Assembly: GCA_947258465.1 (NCBI GenBank)
Contig: CAMYIQ010000191.1
Coordinates: forward strand, 1 to 9,927
Source of the DNA: an uncultured Erythrobacter sp.
GTDB taxonomy: Bacteria; Pseudomonadota; Alphaproteobacteria; Sphingomonadales; Sphingomonadaceae
Direction: 5' to 3'
Length of the DNA stretch: 9,927 nt
The notes below the pieces were generated by a model. It saw nothing but the letters and a program-made list of their open reading frames with translations, was not told where the DNA came from and searched no databases. This document shows positions 1-7,483 of the stretch, piece after piece. Every line of letters begins with the position of its first letter. Position 1 is the stretch's first letter. The position numbers and the translations under genes are program-made.

Positions 1-2201
1 ACCAGGTCGAAGGCCGGTTCCCGCCCGAAAGCTTCGAGAGCGGCATCGCCATTGGGCATCGCCGTGACATCGTAACCGCTCCGCTCGAGCGTTCGGATAA
101 CGGTATCGCGCACTGCCGAATTGTCCTCCACCACGAGTATGCGCGCTGGCGAAACCTTGCCCTGCCAGGCTTCGTCGTCTTCCCGCAAGGCAAGGCGCGC
201 TGCATCCTTGGCGTGAAAATAGAGCCTGAACGTGCTTCCGCAATCCAGCTCGGTGGAGACTCTGACAGCCCCGCCAGACTGCTTCATAAAGCCATGGACC
301 ATCGACAACCCCAGGCCCGATCCCTTGCCTGCCGCCTTGGTGGTGAAAAACGGGGAGAAGATCTCATCCAGCAGCCCGGCTTCGATACCGACACCGTCAT
401 CGATGACCGACAACACGACATAGCGCCCGGGTTGCAAATCCTCATGCGTTTCGCTGACCCAGGCTTCGTCGAGAACGACATTGCCGGTTTCGATCGTCAA
501 TGTGCCGCCGTGCGGCATGGCGTCGCGCGCATTGAGAATCAGGTTTATCAACGCGCTACGGGTAGAGCCGACATCCGTTTCGACAGGCCAGAGATCGCCG
601 TCGAGAACCGCTCTGACCTCGATGTTTTCGGGAAGAACCCGCGTGCTCCACTTGCGCGTTTCGTCGACCACTTCGTTGAGATCGAATATTTCGGGCTGAA
701 GCGGCGCCTTGCGCGCGAAAGCCAACATGCTGCGAGTCAGGTCCGCCGCTTCCATCGCGGCACCGATGGCATCGTCGACAAGCTCCCGCTGCGATGGATT
801 GATCTGCTCGAAATCGCGCAGCACCTCCAGATTGCCGAGGATTATCGCGAGGATATTATTGAAGTCATGGGCAATCCCCCCCGTCAATTGCCCGATCGCT
901 TCCATCTTCTGGGTCTGTCGAAGCTCCTGCTCCAGTTTGACCATCTGAGTGATGTCCTGACAGATACCCACTGCGGACAGAGGGCGGCCTTCGGCATCCT
1001 TCTTGAAGATGGCCCGCTGCCGCAGAACCAGTTCTTCCCCATCGGGCCGGATCAGCCGATGGGTCGTATCGTAGCGCTTACCTTCGGCCAGCGCGTCCGC
1101 ATAAGTCCGCTCGACCCGAGCCCTGTCGTCCGGATGGATCATATCGAAAAAGAAATCGACCGTTCCGTCGAATTCCGAAGGCGCGACGCCGCAGAGCTTA
1201 TAGGCTTGGTCCGACCAGATCAGCGAACCATCGCTATGCGCTTCCCACGCCGCCAACCGCTCGAGCGATTGCGCCTCGTTGAGCCTCGCTTCGCTGGCTT
1301 GCAGCCTCGCGATGAAATCGGCGTTGGCTTCCTGCAATCTGTCCAATTCCGACAGAATTCTGGCGATTTCGGCGAATGCGAAGGGCGTCACGGGAAGCAC
1401 GGGTTCGTGGATGGTCTTTTCGCGAGTCAGTTCCTCCGCGACGAATTGTGAAACATTGTCGAGCGTCCTCCGGAAATTCCGATAGACCGAACAGTAGTTT
1501 GCCCCGCAAATGACGAGAACCAGTAGAGCCGCCTCGGCTGCGATCGCCTGCTCCTGGCGCTCGACTGTGCTCAGATAGGGCAGCAGCGAAACCACAAGCG
1601 CGCTGGGGATGACGACCGTATAGACCAGCAGGCGCGAGCGCAGCGTTACCGGCCTGATCGTCACCAAATCCGCCGGAAGCTTGAGAATGAGGCGGTCGTA
1701 AAAGGTGTAGAACAAGGATATCTGCACGATCGGCGATATGAGGACCAGCGACCACGATCCGACCGCGCGGAAACCCGCCAGATCGGGGCTTTGCGGCAAT
1801 GGCATGCCGAGCGCGCCGAGAAACAGGACGGCCACGAGAACGCTGTGCGCCATTGCGAGGATCATAACGGTTCGCGCCTTGCGGCTGACATCCGGCCGCA
1901 AGGCCCGATCTCCACCCGCCATCGCGTCTTCGATGTGGCGGGAGTTGGAATAGGCGATATAGGTGAGCACGCAGGCGGCCGCGACGATGTAGAGTAGCAG
2001 CGGCCCACCAAGCGCCTTGAGCAGCGCGCCCGGGGTGAACGCCCCGATCAGCGCGAGGCTCGCGGCATAAAGGAAAGGCTGGAAAAGCCCCATCGTAAGC
2101 GCGGAGACGACACATCCGATACCCAAAACGCCGCGTCTTTCTCGCCGGGCCGCTTCGGTTCGAGTGGCAGCAGTAAAAGTGTCGCCTGCGTCAGCCATCA
2201 T
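1..2201 (-). CDS. Membrane PAS hybrid sensor histidine kinase, C-terminus cut by window edge
   Basis: Two-component sensor that autophosphorylates on His and passes phosphate to its own receiver domain. I translated the minus strand from ATG at 2201: 733 codons run to the window edge without a stop. About six hydrophobic segments (near residues 26-52, 66-84, 111-132, 149-168, 189-210, 217-238) form a membrane sensor region I do not recognise. A helical linker follows, then a PAS fold (about 312-420, with HPDD at 356-359 and RPDG at 385-388). The HisKA H-box is GIAHDFNN (His445). The ATPase domain shows N-box NLILNARDAM (553-562), G1 DDGVGI (601-606), F-box FSPFFTTK and G2 GKGSGLGL (625-632). 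A receiver begins at 687 with acidic pair E692-D693; its phospho-acceptor Asp should lie just past the edge. ATG at 2198 is an alternative start; the ribosome site (GAGAG, 11 bases away) is weak. The gene starts 6 bases after the oxidase-hydrolase gene, so it probably depends on that transcript. An output response regulator must be encoded elsewhere. Confidence 0.93.
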   Translation of the reverse strand, partial: MMADAGDTFTAATRTEAARRERRGVLGIGCVVSALTMGLFQPFLYAASLALIGAFTPGALLKALGGPLLLYIVAAACVLTYIAYSNSRHIEDAMAGGDRALRPDVSRKARTVMILAMAHSVLVAVLFLGALGMPLPQSPDLAGFRAVGSWSLVLISPIVQISLFYTFYDRLILKLPADLVTIRPVTLRSRLLVYTVVIPSALVVSLLPYLSTVERQEQAIAAEAALLVLVICGANYCSVYRNFRRTLDNVSQFVAEELTREKTIHEPVLPVTPFAFAEIARILSELDRLQEANADFIARLQASEARLNEAQSLERLAAWEAHSDGSLIWSDQAYKLCGVAPSEFDGTVDFFFDMIHPDDRARVERTYADALAEGKRYDTTHRLIRPDGEELVLRQRAIFKKDAEGRPLSAVGICQDITQMVKLEQELRQTQKMEAIGQLTGGIAHDFNNILAIILGNLEVLRDFEQINPSQRELVDDAIGAAMEAADLTRSMLAFARKAPLQPEIFDLNEVVDETRKWSTRVLPENIEVRAVLDGDLWPVETDVGSTRSALINLILNARDAMPHGGTLTIETGNVVLDEAWVSETHEDLQPGRYVVLSVIDDGVGIEAGLLDEIFSPFFTTKAAGKGSGLGLSMVHGFMKQSGGAVRVSTELDCGSTFRLYFHAKDAARLALREDDEAWQGKVSPARILVVEDNSAVRDTVIRTLERSGYDVTAMPNGDAALEAFGREPAFDL

Positions 2202-2207
2202 GGAAAA

Positions 2208-5200
2208 CTAAGCTCTCTTCTGGGCATAGGCGCCACGATTTCCACGCCGCGCCGGTCCCTCCATCCCGGCCCCGCTCTGCCCATCCAGCCACGCCAGTTG
2301 ATCCAGGACAATGGGCGTCACGTCGCGATGGGCGTTGTGACCGATAAACAAATCCATATGCCCATAATCCGGCACGATCCGCTGCTGATATAAATCGGGA
2401 CCGTTCTTGTCCTCGAGCCAGATCCGCGTACGCTGGCCGCTTTCGGGGTAGAAAATCTTGTTGGTCGCTCCCGACAGGAAGCTGATCGGCAACGCCAAGC
2501 GCCGCGCCGCGTCATCGGACGTGTAGATTTCCCGACCGGCCGCATCGACCGCCAGCCCCCTGCGCATGATCTCCTGCAACTGCGCGAAGGGTTTGAGCGA
2601 GACGCGGCTGAACATGCTTCCAAGTGCCAGATGCGTATCGTGCCCAAGCTGATTGTGGTCCCAGCTTGGCCCGAATACGCCAAAGACCCGGCGGCATGTC
2701 GGATTCTTGCACGCCTGCCCTTCGGGCATGGGTATCTGGTAAGCGATGGCGTCGATTTCGGAATCGGCTTCGGTCCCCGAGCTGACGAAATCCAGATGGC
2801 CGTCGAGAACGGATATTCGCCCCAACGCCCCGGCCACCCCGAGATCGGCCTTGAAATAGTTGAGCCAGTCCGTGACCGGATGCAGGGTGAGCTGCGAGGA
2901 AATCAGCGAACGAATGCCCGAAACCCATCCCGCGCCGATGCCCATCAAAAGGCTCATCGAACCGACGCAATGGGCAAGTGCCTGTACGCTTGGCGCCCCT
3001 GAAACGGCACGGATTTTCGCGATCGCAGCAGGCCAGTCGTGGCGGGCTATGGCGTCGATGGTGAATTCGGGCGGATGCTGGAGATCGTTGCCGGCATCGG
3101 CGCTGGCGCGATAATCGAACAGCCACACATCGTAACCCTGCGCGACGAGGCTTTCGGCAAGGTTCTCCTCCACCATCGGGGTTGCGAAGCTCGATGCGCG
3201 GACCGAGAAGCCGGGTGCCAGTACGAGCGGCCCGCGCGAGCCGCCGCGATAGCGGGTGAGGCCGATATTCACGCCGTCGCCAGTGGGCACGATGTGGTTT
3301 TCGGCGGGCGGAAGGCGCAGTTCGCGCGCCACCAGCTTGGCTGCATCCTTACCCGCGAAGTCATTCAGCGTGGCCAGCATGCCGCCATAGGCGCGGAACA
3401 CGGTCATCGCGAAGAACCCTGCATATTTCGCGAGAAAATAGGTCTCAATCGCCTTCTTGGCGCGCGGGATGAGGTTCACGATATATCCGATCAGACTGCC
3501 GGAGGCATGAAGCCTGATCGTCGTGAGCTGACGCATGAACTCGTCGATGCCGAGCCTCAGAACACCGCGACCGATCAAGTCGCCGGATGCGCCCTCTCCG
3601 TGGCGCAAGGTCACGAACAGCGTGGTGAGATCCGTCCAGGGATCGGACTGGCTTCGCTGTTCCAGCGTCTTGAAACCCTGAAAGTGAATAGGGCCATCGG
3701 GGCCTTCCAGCACCATCTCATACAGCATTTTCCAGCTTTCCGCCCTGGCCGGATCGGCAATCAGCAGACGAAAGGTGCCGTCATGCACCGGCAGCGGATC
3801 GGGCGAAATGGCGCTCACCGTAACGGTGCCGGTGATGCGCGACCGATGCTGATTGTCCTCGATCATGCGGTGCACATTGTCGGTCGCCACTGTCAGCAGG
3901 AAACTGCATTCGCTTGCTTCTGTCCGTCCCCAGGCTTCGCCATTCGCATAGTCGTCGCGAATGCGTTCTGCCTTGCTGCAGGGATGGTGATGGCATCCGG
4001 TGGCGCTAATATGCCCGGCCATCGTTTCGGTGAAGGAAAGTCCCGGGCTCATGGCCGCCGGATGATTCATCACCAGTCGGCGTATCGCCGCCTTTCCCTT
4101 GTCGAGCGCGCCGCTTTCATAATGCAGTGCCGCCTCCTCGATCCCACGGGATACCGGATCGATGGCGTGGCCCGCGACCCATTTGGCGACGCCGAGGCGC
4201 AATGTATCGGCACCCGCCGCGAGAACGGGCTCTGACGCGGGCTCCGAAGCCGGCTCTGTAGCGGCTTGCGTTTCAGGCAGCGGGCTTTCCGCACCCAGAG
4301 CATACTCGATCGTCCAGCCCTGCCTCAGAGCGAGTTTCTCGATCGCGCGCTCGGCCACGGCGGTAATGGTCAGCAGCGGGTTGACCCCTACCGAACCCGG
4401 AAGCGCCGCACCGTCGCAAACATACAGCCCCTCGTGAACATCGGCGCCCGTGCGGCCGGCGAATACGCGGCACGTATCGTCGACCACACCGCGGCTTGCA
4501 TCGTCACCCATGCCGCAGCCGCCGATGGGATGAACGGTAATCAGCTTTTTGCCGAACGGATCGCTCCACAGCGGGTCGGAGAAATATTGCGCATCGATCG
4601 CTTCTGCGGCTTCGCGCATCTTGTCGTCATCGCGGCGGTAGGTGCGCTGCTCGCCCGCGCCGGACCAGTGGATCGTCAGCCGATCGTTTTCGAGAGCGAG
4701 CTGTCCACCGGCATCGTCCACGCTCATCACCAGATAGGTCTGGGTTCGCGCCATCGGCCCCTTATAGGCCCATTCGGCGATATTGCCGGGATCGGTCTGC
4801 AGCGCTTCGCCCATGGCCTTGGCGTCCATCAGGCGGGGTTTTACCTGATCCATGCCGAAGCGGGTGAAACCATCCGCCAGCGCCTCCCCGAAGAAAAATG
4901 CGGGGGCGAGCGCGGCTGCGAGAATGCCCGGCGCCACGCCTTCCTCGATCACGAGGCCTTTGGCCGGGTCCTCTGTTCCGCGCATGTCGATCACCCCGGT
5001 TATGCACGGGCCGGGATAGGCGTCTTTCGCAATATCCGAAGCACCGACACCGATCGCATAGAGCGGTTTGGCGGTCAGCGCGTCGCCTTCTTTTTCGGTC
5101 TTGAGATAGCTGTCATAGGCGAAGCCCAGTGCATCCCCATTGCCGGAGAAGCCTGCGCCCAGGCGATCGGAAAGTTCGAGCCCCTTGTCGCGTGACCGCA

Positions 5201-6050
5201 GAAGAATTTCGGTCGAGCCCAGCGCACCGGCGCCGAGAATGACATGATCGGCCGTGATGCTGCCGGGGCCTTTCGGTGCATCCTTGCCATTGGGTTCGAT
5301 ATGGACGCGCCAATTGTCGCCGCAACGCTCGATCCACAGCACCTTGGCCTGGGTGAAGATTTCCGCACCGTGATTCGCCGCATCGGGCAGATAATTCATC
5401 AAGGTGGTGTTCTTGGCGCCCACATTGCAGCCCGATACGCAATCGCCGCAATTGGTGCAGGCGGGCTGCGGCACGCCGAACCGGTTGAGCTTGTCTTCGA
5501 AAGTGACGTTGATGGGCGTCTTGTAGAACCGCTTGCCCATCGCCTTGGCCGAATGTTCCAGTGCCTCCAGCTTCCCCAATGCCGGATGGCTGTCCGGATA
5601 GGGATTGGGAGCGAGCATCTCGCGGGCGCGCTCGTAATAGGCGTCGATCTCATGCGGATTGTCGCGGAAGGCCGCAGGCCAGTGCGCTTGGTCTAGCAGG
5701 CGTTTGTCGAGCTCGAGCGAGACATTGGCATTGATCAGCGACGTACCGCCGAGCCCGCAGCCGACGAGCGCATACTGGTCGTCATTCGCATGGACTTCGA
5801 ACAGCGCGTCCGGCTCGCCGATGCGTCCGCCCTTCGCATTGATCTGGACCGAGCCCTGAGCTTCGGAAATCCTGTCCGGATACTCGCCCGGCAGCAGTTC
5901 CTTGCCCCGCTCGAGAACGCAGACATCCTGCCCGGCACGTGCCAGACGCGACGCGGCAACGCCCGCGCCATAGCCCGACCCGATGACAAGAACGGTGTAG
6001 TGCGACCTGGCCCGGTCGAGGCTCCTGGCAATCCGCTTTTGCATGGTCAT
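2208..6050 (-). CDS. Cholesterol-oxidase-type GMC oxidoreductase fused to a middle domain and an alpha/beta hydrolase
   Basis: A 1280-residue protein of three parts. Residues 1-580 are a GMC flavoprotein: an FAD-binding GSGYGAG loop (24-30) followed by E47, then HPIGGCGMG (His507) and PGSVGVNP (Asn557). These match the catalytic His and Asn of class I cholesterol oxidases, so it should oxidise an alcohol to a ketone. Cys198, 201, 204 and 208 form a CxxCxxCxxxC motif. A Pro/Glu-rich linker (598-608) leads to a middle domain (about 617-900) of the kind seen in related fusions, carrying a GCHHHPC cluster. Residues about 918-1260 are an alpha/beta hydrolase: LVLAPGF strand-loop, nucleophile elbow AHCVGS with Cys1028 in place of Ser, Asn1197 near the usual acid position, and His1231 in YGHMD. 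No signal peptide is visible, so it is probably cytoplasmic. The start is set by GGGAGG 7 bases upstream and overlaps the preceding stop (ATGA). Sterol as substrate is a family analogy only; another hydrophobic alcohol or ester is equally possible. Confidence 0.92.
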   Translation of the reverse strand: MTMQKRIARSLDRARSHYTVLVIGSGYGAGVAASRLARAGQDVCVLERGKELLPGEYPDRISEAQGSVQINAKGGRIGEPDALFEVHANDDQYALVGCGLGGTSLINANVSLELDKRLLDQAHWPAAFRDNPHEIDAYYERAREMLAPNPYPDSHPALGKLEALEHSAKAMGKRFYKTPINVTFEDKLNRFGVPQPACTNCGDCVSGCNVGAKNTTLMNYLPDAANHGAEIFTQAKVLWIERCGDNWRVHIEPNGKDAPKGPGSITADHVILGAGALGSTEILLRSRDKGLELSDRLGAGFSGNGDALGFAYDSYLKTEKEGDALTAKPLYAIGVGASDIAKDAYPGPCITGVIDMRGTEDPAKGLVIEEGVAPGILAAALAPAFFFGEALADGFTRFGMDQVKPRLMDAKAMGEALQTDPGNIAEWAYKGPMARTQTYLVMSVDDAGGQLALENDRLTIHWSGAGEQRTYRRDDDKMREAAEAIDAQYFSDPLWSDPFGKKLITVHPIGGCGMGDDASRGVVDDTCRVFAGRTGADVHEGLYVCDGAALPGSVGVNPLLTITAVAERAIEKLALRQGWTIEYALGAESPLPETQAATEPASEPASEPVLAAGADTLRLGVAKWVAGHAIDPVSRGIEEAALHYESGALDKGKAAIRRLVMNHPAAMSPGLSFTETMAGHISATGCHHHPCSKAERIRDDYANGEAWGRTEASECSFLLTVATDNVHRMIEDNQHRSRITGTVTVSAISPDPLPVHDGTFRLLIADPARAESWKMLYEMVLEGPDGPIHFQGFKTLEQRSQSDPWTDLTTLFVTLRHGEGASGDLIGRGVLRLGIDEFMRQLTTIRLHASGSLIGYIVNLIPRAKKAIETYFLAKYAGFFAMTVFRAYGGMLATLNDFAGKDAAKLVARELRLPPAENHIVPTGDGVNIGLTRYRGGSRGPLVLAPGFSVRASSFATPMVEENLAESLVAQGYDVWLFDYRASADAGNDLQHPPEFTIDAIARHDWPAAIAKIRAVSGAPSVQALAHCVGSMSLLMGIGAGWVSGIRSLISSQLTLHPVTDWLNYFKADLGVAGALGRISVLDGHLDFVSSGTEADSEIDAIAYQIPMPEGQACKNPTCRRVFGVFGPSWDHNQLGHDTHLALGSMFSRVSLKPFAQLQEIMRRGLAVDAAGREIYTSDDAARRLALPISFLSGATNKIFYPESGQRTRIWLEDKNGPDLYQQRIVPDYGHMDLFIGHNAHRDVTPIVLDQLAWLDGQSGAGMEGPARRGNRGAYAQKRA
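4227..4256 (-). repeat. Short Pro/Glu/Ala/Ser repeat linker inside the GMC-hydrolase fusion
   Basis: Encodes EPASEPASEP (residues 599-608), the unit EPAS twice plus a final EP, between the end of the GMC catalytic domain and the middle domain. The copies use different codons, so this is repetition at protein level rather than a recent DNA duplication. It reads as a flexible interdomain tether and marks the domain boundary. Confidence 0.7.
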
Positions 6051-7483
6051 TCCGCGGCCTCCCGATCAGCCTCGTTGGACTTGTCGAGCATACGGCGAAC
6101 ACGTTTGTCCGCCTCCTCGACGATACGTTTCTGGACGATGTGCGAGAAATCGGCCCAGTGACTGGCCGCCTTTTCGACTGCGGCACCGGCTTCCTCGGCA
6201 AAATGCGACACACGGCCGCTGCCTTCGACCCGTACCGGGGCCATGACGCCGTCGGTGGGATCGTTGAACAGGCGCAGCGACGCGACTTCGAGGTCATCCG
6301 AAACCAGAACTGCCGAACATCCCTGCACCGGCATCAGCGTGGGTTCGTCGAGCACCCAGCCCCCGGTGTTGAAAACGCCGACGGGCAATGTGTACCCCTC
6401 GACCATCAATTCATCCTGGAACGGCTTGTGAGTGTGTCCGAAGACAAAGCTCAGCTCGCGCGGCAGTTCTCCCAGTTCCTCGCGTAGCTGATGGGCGACC
6501 GGGGTTCCCAGATACCAACCGATATCCTCGATCTCGGCTTCGCCCAGCACATGGCCGTATCCCTCGCGTTGACGCTCCGCCGCACGGCCTGCGGTGAGAT
6601 CGACGCTCGCACGGATAAGGTTATCGAGCGTGATACCGTATTTGAGCTGCATCTTCGGATTGATGCCCAGCTTCGAGTTCAGCCCGCCGGTAATCCGCCG
6701 CGCTATGCTTTCGGCGAAATCATGGCTCGCACCGGCGCTGAGCATGGTTGCGTATAGCGAACCCGCTTCACCGCCGATCTCGCCCGCGCTGCCCAGGTCG
6801 GACCATAGAAAGTCGATCCAGGGACCATTCTCGGCCTCGAGTTGCTGCATGGTCTCGGGCCGCGCTTCGCCGTTTTCGAGAAAGCCGCGCAGGCTCGACA
6901 GCGCGCGGTACATCCCGTCGAGATAATGCCCGTGATGCATCACCACCGCGCGGCCCGTATTGCCATCGGCGAGCCCCCAGTTGGGATAAGCGATGCTCAC
7001 GGTGGCCCCCGCCATGTGCGGCCGGTGCGCGATCAACGATTCCATCAGCCGACAGCGGTGCGTTGGCGACCCGGTGATCGACGTGACGTATTCGAGATCG
7101 CCGGGGATCTCACCTGCCTGTAGCGAAGCGATGAAGCCGTGATCCTGCGCCATGCGCCAGATATGATGATCGTGATTGCCCGCGATGTAGACGATGTCGC
7201 GGCGAAACACCTCGTCCCCTTTTTCGGGAAAGAAGGCGTCGATCAGTTGAAGAAAGCTCTTCGAAACATCGCCGAAAGGCGACAGGCCGAGATCGAGCGC
7301 ATCGCCGAGCAGGACAAGCTGCGGCTTGGGCCGTTCGCGCAGCGTTTCGCGCAGTCCTTCGGCAAAGGCGGCAAGGACTTCGGACGGCCCGTCGGCGATT
7401 TCGTCATCGGCGTTCACATGCGACAGCAGGATGTCGCGCGCGCCAAGGTGCAGGTCCGACAGGACGATCAGTTCAATAGTCAT
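6047..7483 (-). CDS. Calcineurin-like metallophosphoesterase, long form (478 aa)
   Basis: A binuclear-metal phosphoesterase of the calcineurin fold, likely a phosphomonoesterase or phosphodiesterase; its substrate is unknown. All classic metal-ligand motifs appear in order: D10-x-H12 (SDLHLG), GDALD (60-64), GNHD (102-105), HHGH (183-186) and GHTH (349-352). About 160 residues separate HHGH from GHTH, much longer than in compact family members, and this insert looks mostly helical. A charged helical tail follows the fold (about 427-478). There is no signal peptide or membrane segment, so it is probably cytoplasmic. A longer reading from ATG at 7669 is open, but it would overlap the upstream gene by about 190 bases and adds arginine-rich, shadow-like sequence. 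ATG at 7483 has GGAG 8 bases upstream and puts the DLH motif at residue 10, as usual. Its start overlaps the esterase stop, and its stop overlaps the oxidase start, both as ATGA. Confidence 0.92.
   Translation of the reverse strand: MTIELIVLSDLHLGARDILLSHVNADDEIADGPSEVLAAFAEGLRETLRERPKPQLVLLGDALDLGLSPFGDVSKSFLQLIDAFFPEKGDEVFRRDIVYIAGNHDHHIWRMAQDHGFIASLQAGEIPGDLEYVTSITGSPTHRCRLMESLIAHRPHMAGATVSIAYPNWGLADGNTGRAVVMHHGHYLDGMYRALSSLRGFLENGEARPETMQQLEAENGPWIDFLWSDLGSAGEIGGEAGSLYATMLSAGASHDFAESIARRITGGLNSKLGINPKMQLKYGITLDNLIRASVDLTAGRAAERQREGYGHVLGEAEIEDIGWYLGTPVAHQLREELGELPRELSFVFGHTHKPFQDELMVEGYTLPVGVFNTGGWVLDEPTLMPVQGCSAVLVSDDLEVASLRLFNDPTDGVMAPVRVEGSGRVSHFAEEAGAAVEKAASHWADFSHIVQKRIVEEADKRVRRMLDKSNEADREAAE
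6058..6063 (-). promoter_or_regulatory. Strong ribosome binding site for the GMC-hydrolase fusion
   Basis: GGGAGG on the minus strand, 7 bases before the ATG at 6050, lies inside the last codons of the phosphoesterase gene. It supports the ATG at 6050 (MTMQK) over the ATG two codons later at 6044, and allows independent initiation as well as coupling through the ATGA overlap. Confidence 0.8.

Noticed and set aside
213..1451. 412-codon plus-strand open frame
   Set aside because: It is antisense to the histidine kinase, whose PAS, H-box and ATPase motifs are clear. The product is Arg/His-rich without a recognisable domain, typical of a shadow frame in G+C-rich DNA.
1234..2115. 293-codon minus-strand open frame
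   Set aside because: It is in another frame of the same strand as the kinase membrane and linker region, with Arg/Gly/Ala-rich low-complexity content. The kinase frame from 2201 is continuous through it, so this is not a frameshifted fragment.
3039..5195. Two long plus-strand open frames (3039-4235 and 4266-5195)
   Set aside because: Both are antisense to the GMC-hydrolase fusion, have no recognisable motifs or ribosome sites, and follow the codon bias of the opposite strand.
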